Origin: Draconibacterium aestuarii
GTDB lineage: Bacteria > Bacteroidota > Bacteroidia > Bacteroidales > Prolixibacteraceae
Reading direction: 5' to 3'
Length of the DNA stretch: 64,000 bases
Assembly: GCA_026671195.1 (NCBI GenBank)
Contig: JAPOHD010000020.1
Span: 124,001 to 188,000 of the forward strand
The translations under genes and the position numbers were made by a program. This document shows, in pieces, positions 17,085-25,720 of the stretch. Every line of letters starts with the position of its first letter. Positions within the stretch are counted from its first letter, which is position 1. The notes under the pieces were generated by a model. The model searched no databases, was not told the DNA's origin, and saw nothing but the letters and a program-made list of their open reading frames with translations.

Positions 17085-18194
17085 ATGTCACAAACGAGAT
17101 TATTCTACATCGACAACCTCCGTATTTTTCTCATTAGTCTGGTGGTGCTGCTGCACTTTAACATCACTTACGGTGCTCCGGGCGACTGGTATTACAACGA
17201 ATCGGAGGCCGGAATGCCCGAAATTATTCTGCAGGCCATGTTTAACATTACCAACCAGGCCTTTTTTATGGGTATGTTCTTTTTTATTTCGGCCTATTTT
17301 ACCGCGGCCTCTATCCAGCGAAAAACCACCGGCAAATTTTTAAACGACCGTCTTATCCGTCTGGGAATACCATTGGTTGTTTTTTATTTTGGTTTAAATC
17401 CGCTAACCAATTTCATCCGCGATTATTTTATAAACCACGAAGCGATAACCTTTGGTGGATATCTTGCCAATCCGCGCGCCTGGGGGGTTGGCCCCATGTG
17501 GTTTGTAGAAACCCTCCTGCTGTTTACGCTGCTCTATCTCCTTGTCAGAAACCTGAAATGGAAGATCCGGATCAGTTTCCCAGGTACAAAAGTAATTGTG
17601 ATAGCGGCTTTACTCACCGGGCTGGCGCAGTATGTTATCCGTATCTGGTTGCCGGTGGGCTGGAGTATGCCCTATACCAATTTACAGTTCCCGTTTTTTG
17701 TGCAGTATATTTTTATGCTGGTTTTTGGGGTTGTGGCCTGGAACAACAACTGGCTCGATGCCATCAGTTTTAAAAGCGCCAAACAGTGGTTTATTTTTGC
17801 CCAGCTCATGATCTGGATTGTACTTCCGGTAATGCTGTATGTGGGAGGAAAAGAAAGCGGTATAGATGCTTTTGTTGGGAGAGGAACCTGGCAGAGTTTT
17901 GCCTGGGCCATTTGGGAACAGCTGGTGGGGTTTGCCATGATCATCGGTTTGATGGGGCTGGCCAAAAAGTACTGGAACAAACAGGGTCTTCTTGCCCGGC
18001 AGCTTTCCAACAGTGCCTATGGTGTTTATATAATTCATCCGCCGGTAATATTGGGCATAAGTGCCTTGTTTGTGGGCTGGCAGGACATTAACCAGCTCCT
18101 GAAATTTATCGTGCTGGCACCCGTAGCCCTTTTTGCCTGCTTTTTACTGGCCTGGATCATCCGGCAAATCCCGGGAGTAAAAAGAGTGGTGTAG
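17085..18194 (+). CDS. Acyltransferase 3 family membrane protein
   Basis: 369 residues, about ten membrane helices. The N-terminus, RLFYIDNLRIFLISLVVLLH with H24, is the conserved catalytic-histidine helix of the acyltransferase 3 (OatA/MdoC-like) family. FNDRLIRLGIP-like and NPRAWGVGPMWFVETLLL segments are also typical. The family transfers acyl groups such as acetyl or succinyl to sugars or lipids at the inner membrane. There is no C-terminal SGNH domain, so it is the short form. The acceptor is unknown. The gene stands alone between repeat clusters. Confidence 0.9.
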   Translation: MSQTRLFYIDNLRIFLISLVVLLHFNITYGAPGDWYYNESEAGMPEIILQAMFNITNQAFFMGMFFFISAYFTAASIQRKTTGKFLNDRLIRLGIPLVVFYFGLNPLTNFIRDYFINHEAITFGGYLANPRAWGVGPMWFVETLLLFTLLYLLVRNLKWKIRISFPGTKVIVIAALLTGLAQYVIRIWLPVGWSMPYTNLQFPFFVQYIFMLVFGVVAWNNNWLDAISFKSAKQWFIFAQLMIWIVLPVMLYVGGKESGIDAFVGRGTWQSFAWAIWEQLVGFAMIIGLMGLAKKYWNKQGLLARQLSNSAYGVYIIHPPVILGISALFVGWQDINQLLKFIVLAPVALFACFLLAWIIRQIPGVKRVV

Positions 18195-18234
18195 GCGCTT
18201 CACTTCCTTCGTTAGCGACGAATGACCTAGAATT

Positions 18235-18305
18235 TGGATCAGTCGTTGGCGGACGATAAACAACCAAACCTGAAACATAAAAATTGCCCGTCCGCCTGTT
18301 CAGTA
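18235..18305. repeat. Hairpin repeat, ggcggac type, copy 2
   Basis: Same element as 16531-16600: tggatcagtcgttggcggac ... gcccgtccgcctgt, differing at scattered positions. Confidence 0.7.
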
Positions 18306-18335
18306 TATGTTCCGGTGCCGAGGAAGGAACGCGAT

Positions 18336-18496
18336 GCAATCGCGCACCAGCGGGGAAATGTACCCCCCGTTTCGGCCTTACTCCGTATAACGGAGCTGGC
18401 GGCTTCAACTGTCCCCCTACCGGTAGGGGGACGGCCGGAGCCAGTGGCTTCGAAGAAGACCTGTCGGAAGCCGGGGGGTAGTAAATTTTAATAACC
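18336..18496 (+). repeat. Palindrome-rich repeat, 'accggt' family, copy 1
   Basis: Begins with tgcaatcgcgcaccagcggg and contains the perfect palindrome ccccctaccggtaggggg and a ggctt/aagcc stem. It matches 39776-39950 along nearly its whole length; only its first ~55 bases recur at 32583-32639. It runs straight into 193-bp repeat copy C. Confidence 0.75.
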
Positions 18497-18723
18497 TGTC
18501 ATTGCGAGATATTACCCAAAAATATTTGGGCATAATGAGGCAATGACAGAACTCTGAAGCTGTCATTTCGAACCTGAGAAACGAAGGTGAGAAATCTGTT
18601 TGAGTTTAAGATTTCTCCTCATTCTTCGTCGAAATGACATTTAATGGCAATCTCTGTACTTTATTCATATTGAATACTTTAATAAAATCTGTCATTGACT
18701 GGGGAGGAACGAACGAAGCAATC
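18497..18723 (+). repeat. 193-bp repeat, copy C
   Basis: Unit 18497-18689 bounded by TGTCATTG on both sides, then an altered tail (actggggaggaacgaacgaa). It has gagatatta where most copies have gagatctta. Confidence 0.9.
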
Positions 18724-18776
18724 TCCTTTGGAATGAGCTAGAAAACTCGCGCGAGGTGAAAGATTTCTCGGTCTCG

Positions 18777-18812
18777 TTTGCAAACAAAGGATCGGGGAAA
18801 ATCGTAAATTTG
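18777..18812 (+). promoter_or_regulatory. Possible promoter of sigZ
   Basis: TAAATTTG at 18805-18812 fits the Bacteroidota -7 consensus TAnnTTTG. TTTG at 18777-18780 could be the -33 box, but the 24-base gap is longer than the usual ~19. It lies 90 bases upstream of the sigZ start. Confidence 0.35.
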
Positions 18813-18901
18813 TTGTTCACCTTTGCTGTTGGCTAACGAAGGGAACAGGTTTTTGCAACCTTTTTTAAAAACGTCGTCTACATGGTAAAGAGTTATATAC
18901 A

Positions 18902-19468
18902 ATGGAAAAAGAAAACATCCACATCGAATCTGTCTGGAATGAATATTACGATCAACTTCTGCGGTTTATACGCAAAAGGGTACCCGACAAGGCAACAGCC
19001 GAAGATCTGCTTCAGAATGTTTTTCTGAAAATGCTCACCCACATCGATTCGTTAAAAGACAGCACAAAAATAAAAAGCTGGCTATTTCAGATCACCCGAA
19101 ATGCCATCGCCGATCATTTCCGAAAAGCAAAAAAAACGGAAAACATCCCGGTGGTACTTTCCGAAGAAAATAACGAACTAAGCGACGATGTAATGGAAGA
19201 AGTAGAGAGCTGGGTTGCTCCGTTTATCAACAACCTTCCCGCCAAATACCGGGAAGCATTACTTTTATCGGAATTAAAGGGGATGTCGCAAAAAGAAATG
19301 GCGCTTTACCTCGGTATTACGTATTCGGCTGCAAAAACCAGGGTGCACAGGGGCCGCCTGTTGCTCAAACAAGAATTAACCGAATGCTGTATTTTTCACA
19401 CCGACAAATACGGCAACATCATGAATTACGAATCGAATCCGAATTATTGCAAGTCGTGCAACAATTAG
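18902..19468 (+). CDS. sigZ: RNA polymerase sigma factor SigZ (ECF type)
   Basis: 188 residues. Region 2 lies at ~10-80 (VWNEYYDQLLRFIRKRVPDK, AEDLLQNVFLKML, SWLFQITRNAIADHFRK). Region 4 lies at ~108-160 (LPAKYREALLLSELKGMSQK, MALYLGITYSAAKTRVHRGR). The C-terminal extension ECCIFHTDKYGNIMNY...NYCKSCNN is the cysteine-rich tail characteristic of SigZ-family factors. No membrane anti-sigma gene is adjacent. The arsM gene follows 165 bases downstream on the same strand; this sigZ-arsM pairing recurs in Bacteroidota as I recall it. It suggests that the cysteine tail senses thiol-reactive metalloids and switches on arsM; the sensing part is inference. Confidence 0.9.
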   Translation: MEKENIHIESVWNEYYDQLLRFIRKRVPDKATAEDLLQNVFLKMLTHIDSLKDSTKIKSWLFQITRNAIADHFRKAKKTENIPVVLSEENNELSDDVMEEVESWVAPFINNLPAKYREALLLSELKGMSQKEMALYLGITYSAAKTRVHRGRLLLKQELTECCIFHTDKYGNIMNYESNPNYCKSCNN

Positions 19469-19633
19469 AGTCTGAATAAAATTTATTCCTTTATTCTATT
19501 ATTTGTCTTTTTCACTTATACTGCCGCAAAAAATCCTTCATAATAACTCTAAAAAATAAAAATTAAACAGACTCTTAATTTGCATCCTTTTTTTATTTCT
19601 CCGTCTACTAATTGGACATAAACATTAATTACA

Positions 19634-20473
19634 ATGAAGAAGAATCACGACGAAATCAGAGAGGCTGTACGCGAAAATTACAGCAAAGTAGCCGAAAATA
19701 GTGCAGCCAACAATTGCGGATGTGTTGCCGACAGCGATAACAGTTGTTGTGCCCCTGCACCCACCAATTCGTTTTATCAGATATCGGCAAAACTGGGATA
19801 TTCAGAAAACGAGTTACAAACCATTCCCGAAGGTGCCAACCTGGGGCTGGGTTGTGGAAATCCGCAGGCCATTGCTGCCATACAAAAAGGAGAAACGGTT
19901 TTAGACCTGGGAAGCGGCGCCGGGTTCGATGTGTTTTTGGCAGCCAACCAGCTCGAAAATACAGGGAAAGCAATTGGCGTTGATATGACCCCAAAAATGA
20001 TTTCCACGGCACGCGAAAATGCCCGGAAAGGGAAGTATACCAATGTGGAATTCCGACTTGGCGAAATCGAATACCTTCCGGTGGCCGACAACAGCGTCGA
20101 TGTGGTTATTTCAAATTGTGTGATCAACCTCTCGCCCGAAAAACAAAAAGTATTTAACGAGGTGTTCCGGGTATTAAAACCGGGCGGGCGAATTGCCGTT
20201 TCCGATGTTATTGCTACCACCATTTTGCCAAAGAAGGTAAAGGAAGATATGGCCATGTACTCGAGTTGTATTTCGGGAGCTTCCACCATCCAGGAACTGG
20301 AACGGATGCTTACCCGGGCCGGATTTGTGAATATAAAGATCAGTCCCAAAAACGAAAGCAAAGCGTTTATTCGCGAATGGGCACCCGGTACCACTATTCA
20401 CGATTACATTGTTTCGGCCACTATCGAAGCCAGTAAACCCAACCTGGCTCAAGTCTCCCCACCTGGCGTTTAA
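19634..20473 (+). CDS. arsM: Arsenite methyltransferase ArsM
   Basis: 279 residues, cytoplasmic. It is an S-adenosylmethionine-dependent methyltransferase with motif I VLDLGSGAGFD, an acidic GVDMTP strand end and the post-I region. Three cysteine sites typical of ArsM are visible: the N-terminal cluster NNCGCVADSDNSCCAP, C162 in ISNCVINLS and C212 in YSSCISGAS. These ligate arsenite before successive methylation to volatile or less toxic forms. The length is normal for prokaryotic ArsM. It sits downstream of sigZ with its own 165-base leader. No arsR, arsB or arsC is in the window. Confidence 0.95.
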   Translation: MKKNHDEIREAVRENYSKVAENSAANNCGCVADSDNSCCAPAPTNSFYQISAKLGYSENELQTIPEGANLGLGCGNPQAIAAIQKGETVLDLGSGAGFDVFLAANQLENTGKAIGVDMTPKMISTARENARKGKYTNVEFRLGEIEYLPVADNSVDVVISNCVINLSPEKQKVFNEVFRVLKPGGRIAVSDVIATTILPKKVKEDMAMYSSCISGASTIQELERMLTRAGFVNIKISPKNESKAFIREWAPGTTIHDYIVSATIEASKPNLAQVSPPGV

Positions 20474-20576
20474 ACAATAGCCTGCAGACCTGGTCTGACT
20501 TCCATTCGATGCGCGCGAGGCGGGAAAATAGATCGCTTCGCTACGCTCGCAATGACCATAGAAATGGAGAGTAGAG

Positions 20577-20628
20577 CCAGCGGACATTTGAAAGTCGTGC
20601 CGGGATGAGTATGTTAGTTGTCCGCAGG
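20577..20628. repeat. Divergent hairpin repeat, gcggaca...tgtccgc type
   Basis: gcggaca and tgtccgc form the stem and the inner gtgccgggatga matches the other copies (31946, 32320, 36225, 40061), but the outer bases differ. A REP-like module gatcgcttcgctacgctcgc precedes it at ~20531. A 193-bp repeat follows at 20647. Confidence 0.6.
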
Positions 20629-20646
20629 CAATTAATAGTTAAGTTT

Positions 20647-20872
20647 TGTCATTGCGAGATCTTACCCAAAAATATTTGGGCATAATGAGGCAATGACAGA
20701 ACTCTGAAGCTGTCATTTCGAACCTGAGAAACGAAGGTGAGAAATCTGTTTGAGTTTAAGATTTCTCCTCATTCTTCGTTGAAATGACATTTAATAGCAA
20801 TCTCGGTACTTTATTCATATTAAATACTTTAATAAAATCTGTCATTGGCAGGGAGGAACGACCGAAGCAATC
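20647..20872 (+). repeat. 193-bp repeat, copy D, with 3' REP tail
   Basis: Unit 20647-20839 between TGTCATTG boxes, tail gcagggaggaacgaccgaag to 20872. It is nearly identical to copies B and I. The remaining 20873-21038 has no gene and leads into the kinase at 21039. Confidence 0.9.
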
Positions 20873-21038
20873 TTCTCCCTGGGACGAGTTAGAAGAATCA
20901 CGCGCGAGGTGCAGGGTGGGTTGAAGAAAATATATGCCGATGCAAAAGCAGAAAAAATTTGATCAATGGTGTAACTCAATGCAGGTTTGTTACTTTTAAA
21001 CGATTTACTCAGAACCTAAAATTTGCTAAAAAATACAA

Positions 21039-22385
21039 ATGGAACTTCAAACACTTCAGATTTTAACGATTATCAATGCCGGAGTTAGTTTAATTATGGG
21101 GGCGTACATGTTGTTTTTGTACCAATCCTCAAAGTCCGACGGAACCGGCTATTGGTCGGCCGGCAGCCTCATTATTGGCCTGGGCCTTTTATTTCGCTTT
21201 ATTCCTCCTGCCGATGGATATCTGGCGAGTGTTGCATCCGGGCTGTTTGTTACCCTCGGACTGTATTTGTACCTGGCCGGAATATGGGAATTTAAGGGGC
21301 GCAAAATCCATAAAGGGCTGATTATTGGCGTTCCTTTGTTCGATTTGGCGCAGTCGCTGGTATTCTTTTTTCTTTTTCATTCCTCCCGTATCCAGCTCAG
21401 TGTGCATCTGGTAGTTCTTATTGTATATTGTAGTATTGCCCTATACGAAATGTTTGCCCTCTCTCCCGGGCAAAAGTACCTCCAATCTATTTTTCGGATA
21501 AACGCCTTTGCTTTTGTGGTGTTTTTGCTCCTGCTTCTGTTAAATGCTGCCTTTGTGCTTTCTCAAACTGATATACATCCGTTGGATCCTTCCCCGCTCG
21601 GACTGATACTGCACATTCTTTCGGGTTTTGTAATGATTGCACTCACCTTTGGTTTCCTGATGGCGGTTAGTACCAAACTCGACCACCAACTCAGAAGCCA
21701 GTTAAAGTCAAAAAACAAATTTTTCTCGATTATTGCTCACGATTTACGCACACCGGTGGGTAACATTATGAGTTTTATGGAGTTGCTAAACAACGAGTCG
21801 GAATTGAGTCCGCAGCAACGGCGTAACTTTATGGAAACCCTCAGCATGCTCAGTCAATCTACTTTTCATTTGTTGCAGAATTTGCTTGAATGGGCCAATA
21901 AATCAAACAACTTATATAAATACGAAAATACAAAGCTCGATTTGAATGCACTTGTGGACGAAAGTACCGCTATTTTTAAAAGTTCGGCTGCCCTTAAATC
22001 CATTGATTTCGAATTTACGCCGGGGCGGCAATGCCATTTAATGGGAAATGCCGATACCCTGCTTACCGTTGTTCGGAACCTGGTGTCAAATGCCATTAAA
22101 TTTACACCCAAAGGCGGAAGCGTTACCCTGGCCACTCAAAAACTTGACCAGGTGCTGCATTTAACCGTTACCGACACCGGACAGGGAATGACCCCCGAAA
22201 CGCTAAAAACACTGCTTCGCTTCGACGAGCACCACTCCACAAAAGGAACCAACGGCGAAGTGGGATCGGGGCTGGGACTACAGCTGTGCTACGAATTTGT
22301 GCGGCAACACAAAGGAAATTTATCGTTTAGCAGCCAACCCGGGCAGGGAACAACAGCAACCATTGTGCTGCCCTGCGCCAGCTGA
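21039..22385 (+). CDS. Membrane sensor histidine kinase
   Basis: 448 residues. Six to seven membrane helices at ~5-215 form an integral sensor without a large periplasmic domain. They are followed by a kinase core with H box FFSIIAHDLRTPVG (phospho-acceptor H234), N box VVRNLVSNAIKFTPKG, G1 DTGQGM and G2 GSGLGLQLCYEFV. The G1 box has Gln for the common Val. No response regulator is adjacent. Multi-pass sensors of this type often detect membrane state or small hydrophobic molecules; the signal here is unknown. Confidence 0.92.
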   Translation: MELQTLQILTIINAGVSLIMGAYMLFLYQSSKSDGTGYWSAGSLIIGLGLLFRFIPPADGYLASVASGLFVTLGLYLYLAGIWEFKGRKIHKGLIIGVPLFDLAQSLVFFFLFHSSRIQLSVHLVVLIVYCSIALYEMFALSPGQKYLQSIFRINAFAFVVFLLLLLLNAAFVLSQTDIHPLDPSPLGLILHILSGFVMIALTFGFLMAVSTKLDHQLRSQLKSKNKFFSIIAHDLRTPVGNIMSFMELLNNESELSPQQRRNFMETLSMLSQSTFHLLQNLLEWANKSNNLYKYENTKLDLNALVDESTAIFKSSAALKSIDFEFTPGRQCHLMGNADTLLTVVRNLVSNAIKFTPKGGSVTLATQKLDQVLHLTVTDTGQGMTPETLKTLLRFDEHHSTKGTNGEVGSGLGLQLCYEFVRQHKGNLSFSSQPGQGTTATIVLPCAS

Positions 22386-22513
22386 ACCCGTGCTTAGGTA
22401 CTCCTCTGGCAGAAGGCCTGAACCAAATGTTTTTCCTGGCTGCCAGCTATAAACCTTTGCTGCCTACTACCCCTCGTTTGCACCTTAAATCCGCATGTTG
22501 ATTTAAGGATAAC

Positions 22514-22561
22514 ATGAGCCGCATTAAGGGTAAAAACACCAGGCCCGAATTGAAAATCAAC
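22514..22561 (+). pseudogene. Fragment of a vsr gene
   Basis: Reads MSRIKGKNTRPEL, then diverges and stops. It matches residues 14-25 of the intact Vsr encoded at 23900 (MSRIKGKNTKPEI); 31 of 36 bases from the ATG agree. This segment is the conserved N-terminal signature of Vsr endonucleases. Its presence 1.4 kb upstream of a whole vsr, on the other side of the PQQ lipoprotein gene, suggests a second copy that was lost or replaced. Too short to be functional. Confidence 0.6.
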
Positions 22562-22644
22562 GGAGCTAAATGTTGGAGTAGAAATTTTTGATTTCACATG
22601 GCTTTTTTCGTTTCTTTATAAAGTAAATCAACTAAAACCAAATT

Positions 22645-23895
22645 ATGCGTTTAAGCTTGCTCCTTTGTTTACTTCCCACCGTATTGTTGTTAGGCTCGTG
22701 CACTTCCAACGAAATTGCTCAGTGGCGTGGCACCGGCCGAAATGGTATTTACCCCGACAAAAACCTGTTAAAAGAATGGCCGGCCGATGGTCCCAAACTT
22801 GAGCTTTCCATAGCCAATGTTGGCAAAGGTTTGTCTCAGCCGCTGGTTTACAACAACAAAATTTACATTACAGGCATAAAACACGACACTTTAGATGTGC
22901 TTTCGGTTTACGATTGGGAAGGGAGCTTACTTTGGGAAAAAGATTTTAGCCGGTCGTGGCCGCGTACCTATCCCGAGTCGCGCGGAACCCCAACAATTGA
23001 AGACAACCGCATTTACCTGATTGGAGGCGATGCGGCTTTGGTGTGTTTAAATGCCCGCAACGGTGAGCTGATTTGGAAACAAAATCCACACAGTAGTTTT
23101 TCGGGGAAATACCAATACTGGGGAATAGTTGAATCGGTATTGCTAACCGACAATGCCGCCTTATATGTTACCGGGGGCGAAGAAACTACCGTTGTGGCTT
23201 ACCATAAAAAAACGGGCGAACTCTTGTGGAAAAGCAAAAGCACCGGAGGGCCAAAATCATATGCTTCGTCGGCCCTGGTTGAGTGGGGAGGTTTACAAAT
23301 AGCGCTGATACAAACCGCAAACGATATTATTGGCATCGATGTTAGTAATGGCGATGTGCTTTGGACCTACAACACCATACAATACCACACCCAAAAGGGA
23401 AAAGGCGAAGCCGCCAATACACCACTGTTTTATAATGGCGAGCTGTTTATTACCTACGGAAACGAACAGCCGGGTATGCTTTTTACACTTGCCGACGATG
23501 CCCGAAGCATTAGCTTAAAATGGACAAACGATATACTGGATACCCACCACGGAGGACTGGTTTTGCTCGATGGTGTTATTTATGCCTCGAATATGATTGA
23601 TAACACACGAGGCAACTGGGCTGCGGTTGACTGGCAAAGCGGCCAAACCCTGTGGGAAGAAAAATGGCATACCAAAGGCTCGGTAATTGCTGCCGATGGA
23701 ATGTTGTATTTTTACGAAGAAAAACAAGGAAATATTGCCCTGGTACAGCCCGACAGAACCCGGCTAAAAGTGGTAAGTTCTTTCCAAATGAAAGACGGGC
23801 AGGGGCCACACTGGGCACACCCCTCAATTTATAACAAACGTTTATTGGTACGCCATGGTAATGTGCTAAATATATACTCACTTAAAGGAGAGTAG
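22645..23895 (+). CDS. PQQ-like beta-propeller lipoprotein
   Basis: 416 residues with a lipobox LGSC (acylated C19). The blades carry Gly-x-x-Leu/Val-Trp docking patterns: DWEGSLLWEKDF, ARNGELIWKQNPHSS, KKTGELLWKSKSTGG, VSNGDVLWTYNT, WQSGQTLWEEKW. It is of the same broad family as the lipoprotein at 6840-8132 (N-terminal AQWRGTGRNGIYPDKNLLKEWPADGP against WNQYLGPDRNATLAKAEIMRSWPEGGP), but the two are far from identical. It is probably periplasmic and membrane-anchored. The stop is only four bases from the vsr start, so vsr may be read from the same transcript. Confidence 0.85.
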   Translation: MRLSLLLCLLPTVLLLGSCTSNEIAQWRGTGRNGIYPDKNLLKEWPADGPKLELSIANVGKGLSQPLVYNNKIYITGIKHDTLDVLSVYDWEGSLLWEKDFSRSWPRTYPESRGTPTIEDNRIYLIGGDAALVCLNARNGELIWKQNPHSSFSGKYQYWGIVESVLLTDNAALYVTGGEETTVVAYHKKTGELLWKSKSTGGPKSYASSALVEWGGLQIALIQTANDIIGIDVSNGDVLWTYNTIQYHTQKGKGEAANTPLFYNGELFITYGNEQPGMLFTLADDARSISLKWTNDILDTHHGGLVLLDGVIYASNMIDNTRGNWAAVDWQSGQTLWEEKWHTKGSVIAADGMLYFYEEKQGNIALVQPDRTRLKVVSSFQMKDGQGPHWAHPSIYNKRLLVRHGNVLNIYSLKGE

Positions 23896-23899
23896 TCAA

Positions 23900-24313
23900 A
23901 TGGCCGACGTACACAACAAAACAACGCGCTCGTATAATATGAGCCGCATAAAAGGCAAAAACACCAAACCCGAAATTTTGGTGCGGAAGTTTTTGTTTGC
24001 CCATGGTTTTCGTTACCGCCTGAATGTAAAAACCCTCCCCGGCAAACCCGACATTGTTTTACCCAAATACAAAACCGTACTATTTGTGAACGGCTGTTTC
24101 TGGCACGGACATAAAGGGTGCAAATATTTTGTTGTACCCAAAACCCGAACCGAATGGTGGCTCAATAAAATAAAGGAAACCCAAAAACGCGACCGCGAAA
24201 AAGAAATTGAATTGAATGTGTTGGGGTGGAAAGTTATCACCATTTGGGAGTGTGAACTTAAGCCTAAATCTAAAGAAGCGACACTTAAAAAGCTTGTTCA
24301 ACAGATTTCGTAA
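23900..24313 (+). CDS. vsr: Very short patch repair endonuclease Vsr
   Basis: 137 residues. Vsr nicks 5' of the thymine in T:G mismatches that arise when 5-methylcytosine deaminates, so that the mismatch is repaired back to C:G. Key residues keep E. coli numbering: E25 (NTKPE), D51 (GKPD) and H69 (GCFWHGH). The position of H64 holds Asn, as in many homologues; zinc ligands C66, H71, C74 and the Cys of IWECEL are present. The location directly upstream of a C5-cytosine methyltransferase operon makes sense, because Vsr limits mutation at its methylated sites. Its base composition looks like the host flank rather than the A/T-rich operon that follows. Confidence 0.95.
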   Translation: MADVHNKTTRSYNMSRIKGKNTKPEILVRKFLFAHGFRYRLNVKTLPGKPDIVLPKYKTVLFVNGCFWHGHKGCKYFVVPKTRTEWWLNKIKETQKRDREKEIELNVLGWKVITIWECELKPKSKEATLKKLVQQIS

Positions 24314-24350
24314 AATAATCATAGATTTTACTTTTTAACAATCCCTAAAT

Positions 24351-24381
24351 GTTACTTATCGTCCGTTGACTTATAAGTAAC
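24351..24381. promoter_or_regulatory. Palindromic operator (C-box-like) of the restriction-modification operon
   Basis: gttacttat (24351-24359) and ataagtaac (24373-24381) are perfect inverted repeats. The right half also contains the full palindrome acttataagt, and the centre reads cgtccgttg. It lies 19 bases before the ATG of the small HTH protein. From memory, C-boxes of the Esp1396I type have acttat ... gtccgt ... tta arrangements, so this is probably where the HTH protein binds to control its own operon. Confidence 0.65.
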
Positions 24382-24400
24382 CCCGATATAGTTTTACCTC

Positions 24401-24619
24401 ATGGATTTACAAGTTCAGTTTGGTTTGAGGGTGAAAGAATTACGCCTCAAAATTGGTTTAAGTCAGGAGGCTTTGGCATACAAAGCAGGAATTGACCGAA
24501 CCTATATGACCGGTGTTGAAACGGGCAAAAGAAATGTTTCAGCAAAAAATATGGATAAAATAATTAAGGCTTTGGAGCTTCCTGTTCCGGAGTTTTTCAA
24601 CTCAGCTTTATTTAATTAA
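24401..24619 (+). CDS. Controller-type XRE/HTH DNA-binding protein
   Basis: 72 residues: a single lambda-repressor-like HTH domain (FGLRVKELRLKIGLSQEALA, then YKAGIDRTYMTGVETGKRNV) and a short C-terminal helix. Size and sequence fit C proteins of restriction-modification systems, which act as dimers to delay nuclease expression until the methylase has protected the host. The stop codon is immediately followed by the ATG of the methyltransferase (no gap). A palindromic operator lies just upstream. A plain XRE regulator is the alternative, but position and size favour a C protein. Confidence 0.88.
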   Translation: MDLQVQFGLRVKELRLKIGLSQEALAYKAGIDRTYMTGVETGKRNVSAKNMDKIIKALELPVPEFFNSALFN

Positions 24620-25720
24620 ATGAAAAATAATCAAGCAAGATTTAGATTTATAGATTTATTTGCAGGGATTGGAGGTTTTCATATTGCAATGCATGAAAAT
24701 GGAGGTCGGTGTGTGTTTGCTTCTGAGATAGACAAATTTGCCAGACAGACTTATGAGCATAATTTTAAAAGATTATCTCCTAAAATATTCGAGAATGGTA
24801 ATTTCAACGAAGATATAACAGATGAAAATTTGGATTATAAAAACATCCCAGATTTTGATGTTTTATGTGCTGGATTTCCTTGTCAACCTTTTTCTCATGC
24901 AGGTTTAAAGAAAGGTTTTGATGATACAAGAGGAACGTTGTTCTTTAATATCAAAGAAATAGTTAAAGCTAAAATTGAAGGCAATAAAAAGAATCATAAA
25001 ATTTCTATCCCTAGAGTTCTTCTATTAGAGAATGTTAAAGGATTTAAAAACCATGATAAAGGAAACACTTTTAAACGGATTAAAGAGGTTTTGGATGATT
25101 TGGGTTATGAAGTTAGTGCAGAAGTTTTAAACAGTAAACATTTTGGAGTTCCACAAAACCGGGAACGTATTTTTATAGTTGCCTGGTATCGGGATATTGT
25201 AAAAGTAAAAGAGTTTAAGTTTCCTTGGGGAATAGATGATGATGGGAAAGTCATTTATGACAAAGAAAAAAGAGATGAAAGGGCTAAAAATATTAATGTT
25301 GGTTCCATATTATTAAATCAGGATGAACTAGAAGCTCTTGAAGAAAGGGATAAAAAAACATATACAATATCTGAGAAATTGTGGGCAGGACATCAAAGAC
25401 GCAGAGTTGAACATGCACAAAAAGGTAATGGATTTGGTTATTCATCATTTAACGAAGAATCGCCATACACAAGTACTATCTCAGCCCGATATTATAAAGA
25501 TGGAAGCGAAATTTTAATTGAGCAAGATAATATTCCTGACAGACCAAACAGACCCAGAAAGTTACACCCGAAAGAGGCTGCCAGATTACAAGGTTATCCT
25601 ATTGATTCTTGGTATGAAATCCCTGTTTCTGACAATCAAGCTTATAAGCAGTTTGGTAATAGTGTTTCTGTTCCCGTTGTAACAACAATAGCAAATGAAA
25701 TTAAAAAGCAACTATTATGA
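24620..25720 (+). CDS. DNA (cytosine-5)-methyltransferase
   Basis: 366 residues. Motif I FIDLFAGIGGFHIAM (SAM binding), motif IV GFPCQPFSHAG with catalytic C88, motif VI LLENVKGF (E137-N138-V139), motif VIII VPQNRERIF, motif IX PRKLHPKEAARLQGYP and motif X QFGNSVSVPVV. The target-recognition region lies at ~200-290 and cannot be read for specificity. It modifies C in a host recognition site, protecting it from the two downstream genes. It shares four bases with the McrB-like gene (ATGA), showing tight coupling. Codon and base use is visibly A/T-richer than in vsr and in the upstream genes, a sign of transfer. Confidence 0.95.
   Translation: MKNNQARFRFIDLFAGIGGFHIAMHENGGRCVFASEIDKFARQTYEHNFKRLSPKIFENGNFNEDITDENLDYKNIPDFDVLCAGFPCQPFSHAGLKKGFDDTRGTLFFNIKEIVKAKIEGNKKNHKISIPRVLLLENVKGFKNHDKGNTFKRIKEVLDDLGYEVSAEVLNSKHFGVPQNRERIFIVAWYRDIVKVKEFKFPWGIDDDGKVIYDKEKRDERAKNINVGSILLNQDELEALEERDKKTYTISEKLWAGHQRRRVEHAQKGNGFGYSSFNEESPYTSTISARYYKDGSEILIEQDNIPDRPNRPRKLHPKEAARLQGYPIDSWYEIPVSDNQAYKQFGNSVSVPVVTTIANEIKKQLL

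Noticed and set aside
19777-20394. 205-residue open frame antisense to arsM
   Set aside because: Shadow of the real gene: the sense frame has all ArsM motifs, and the antisense protein has no recognisable features.
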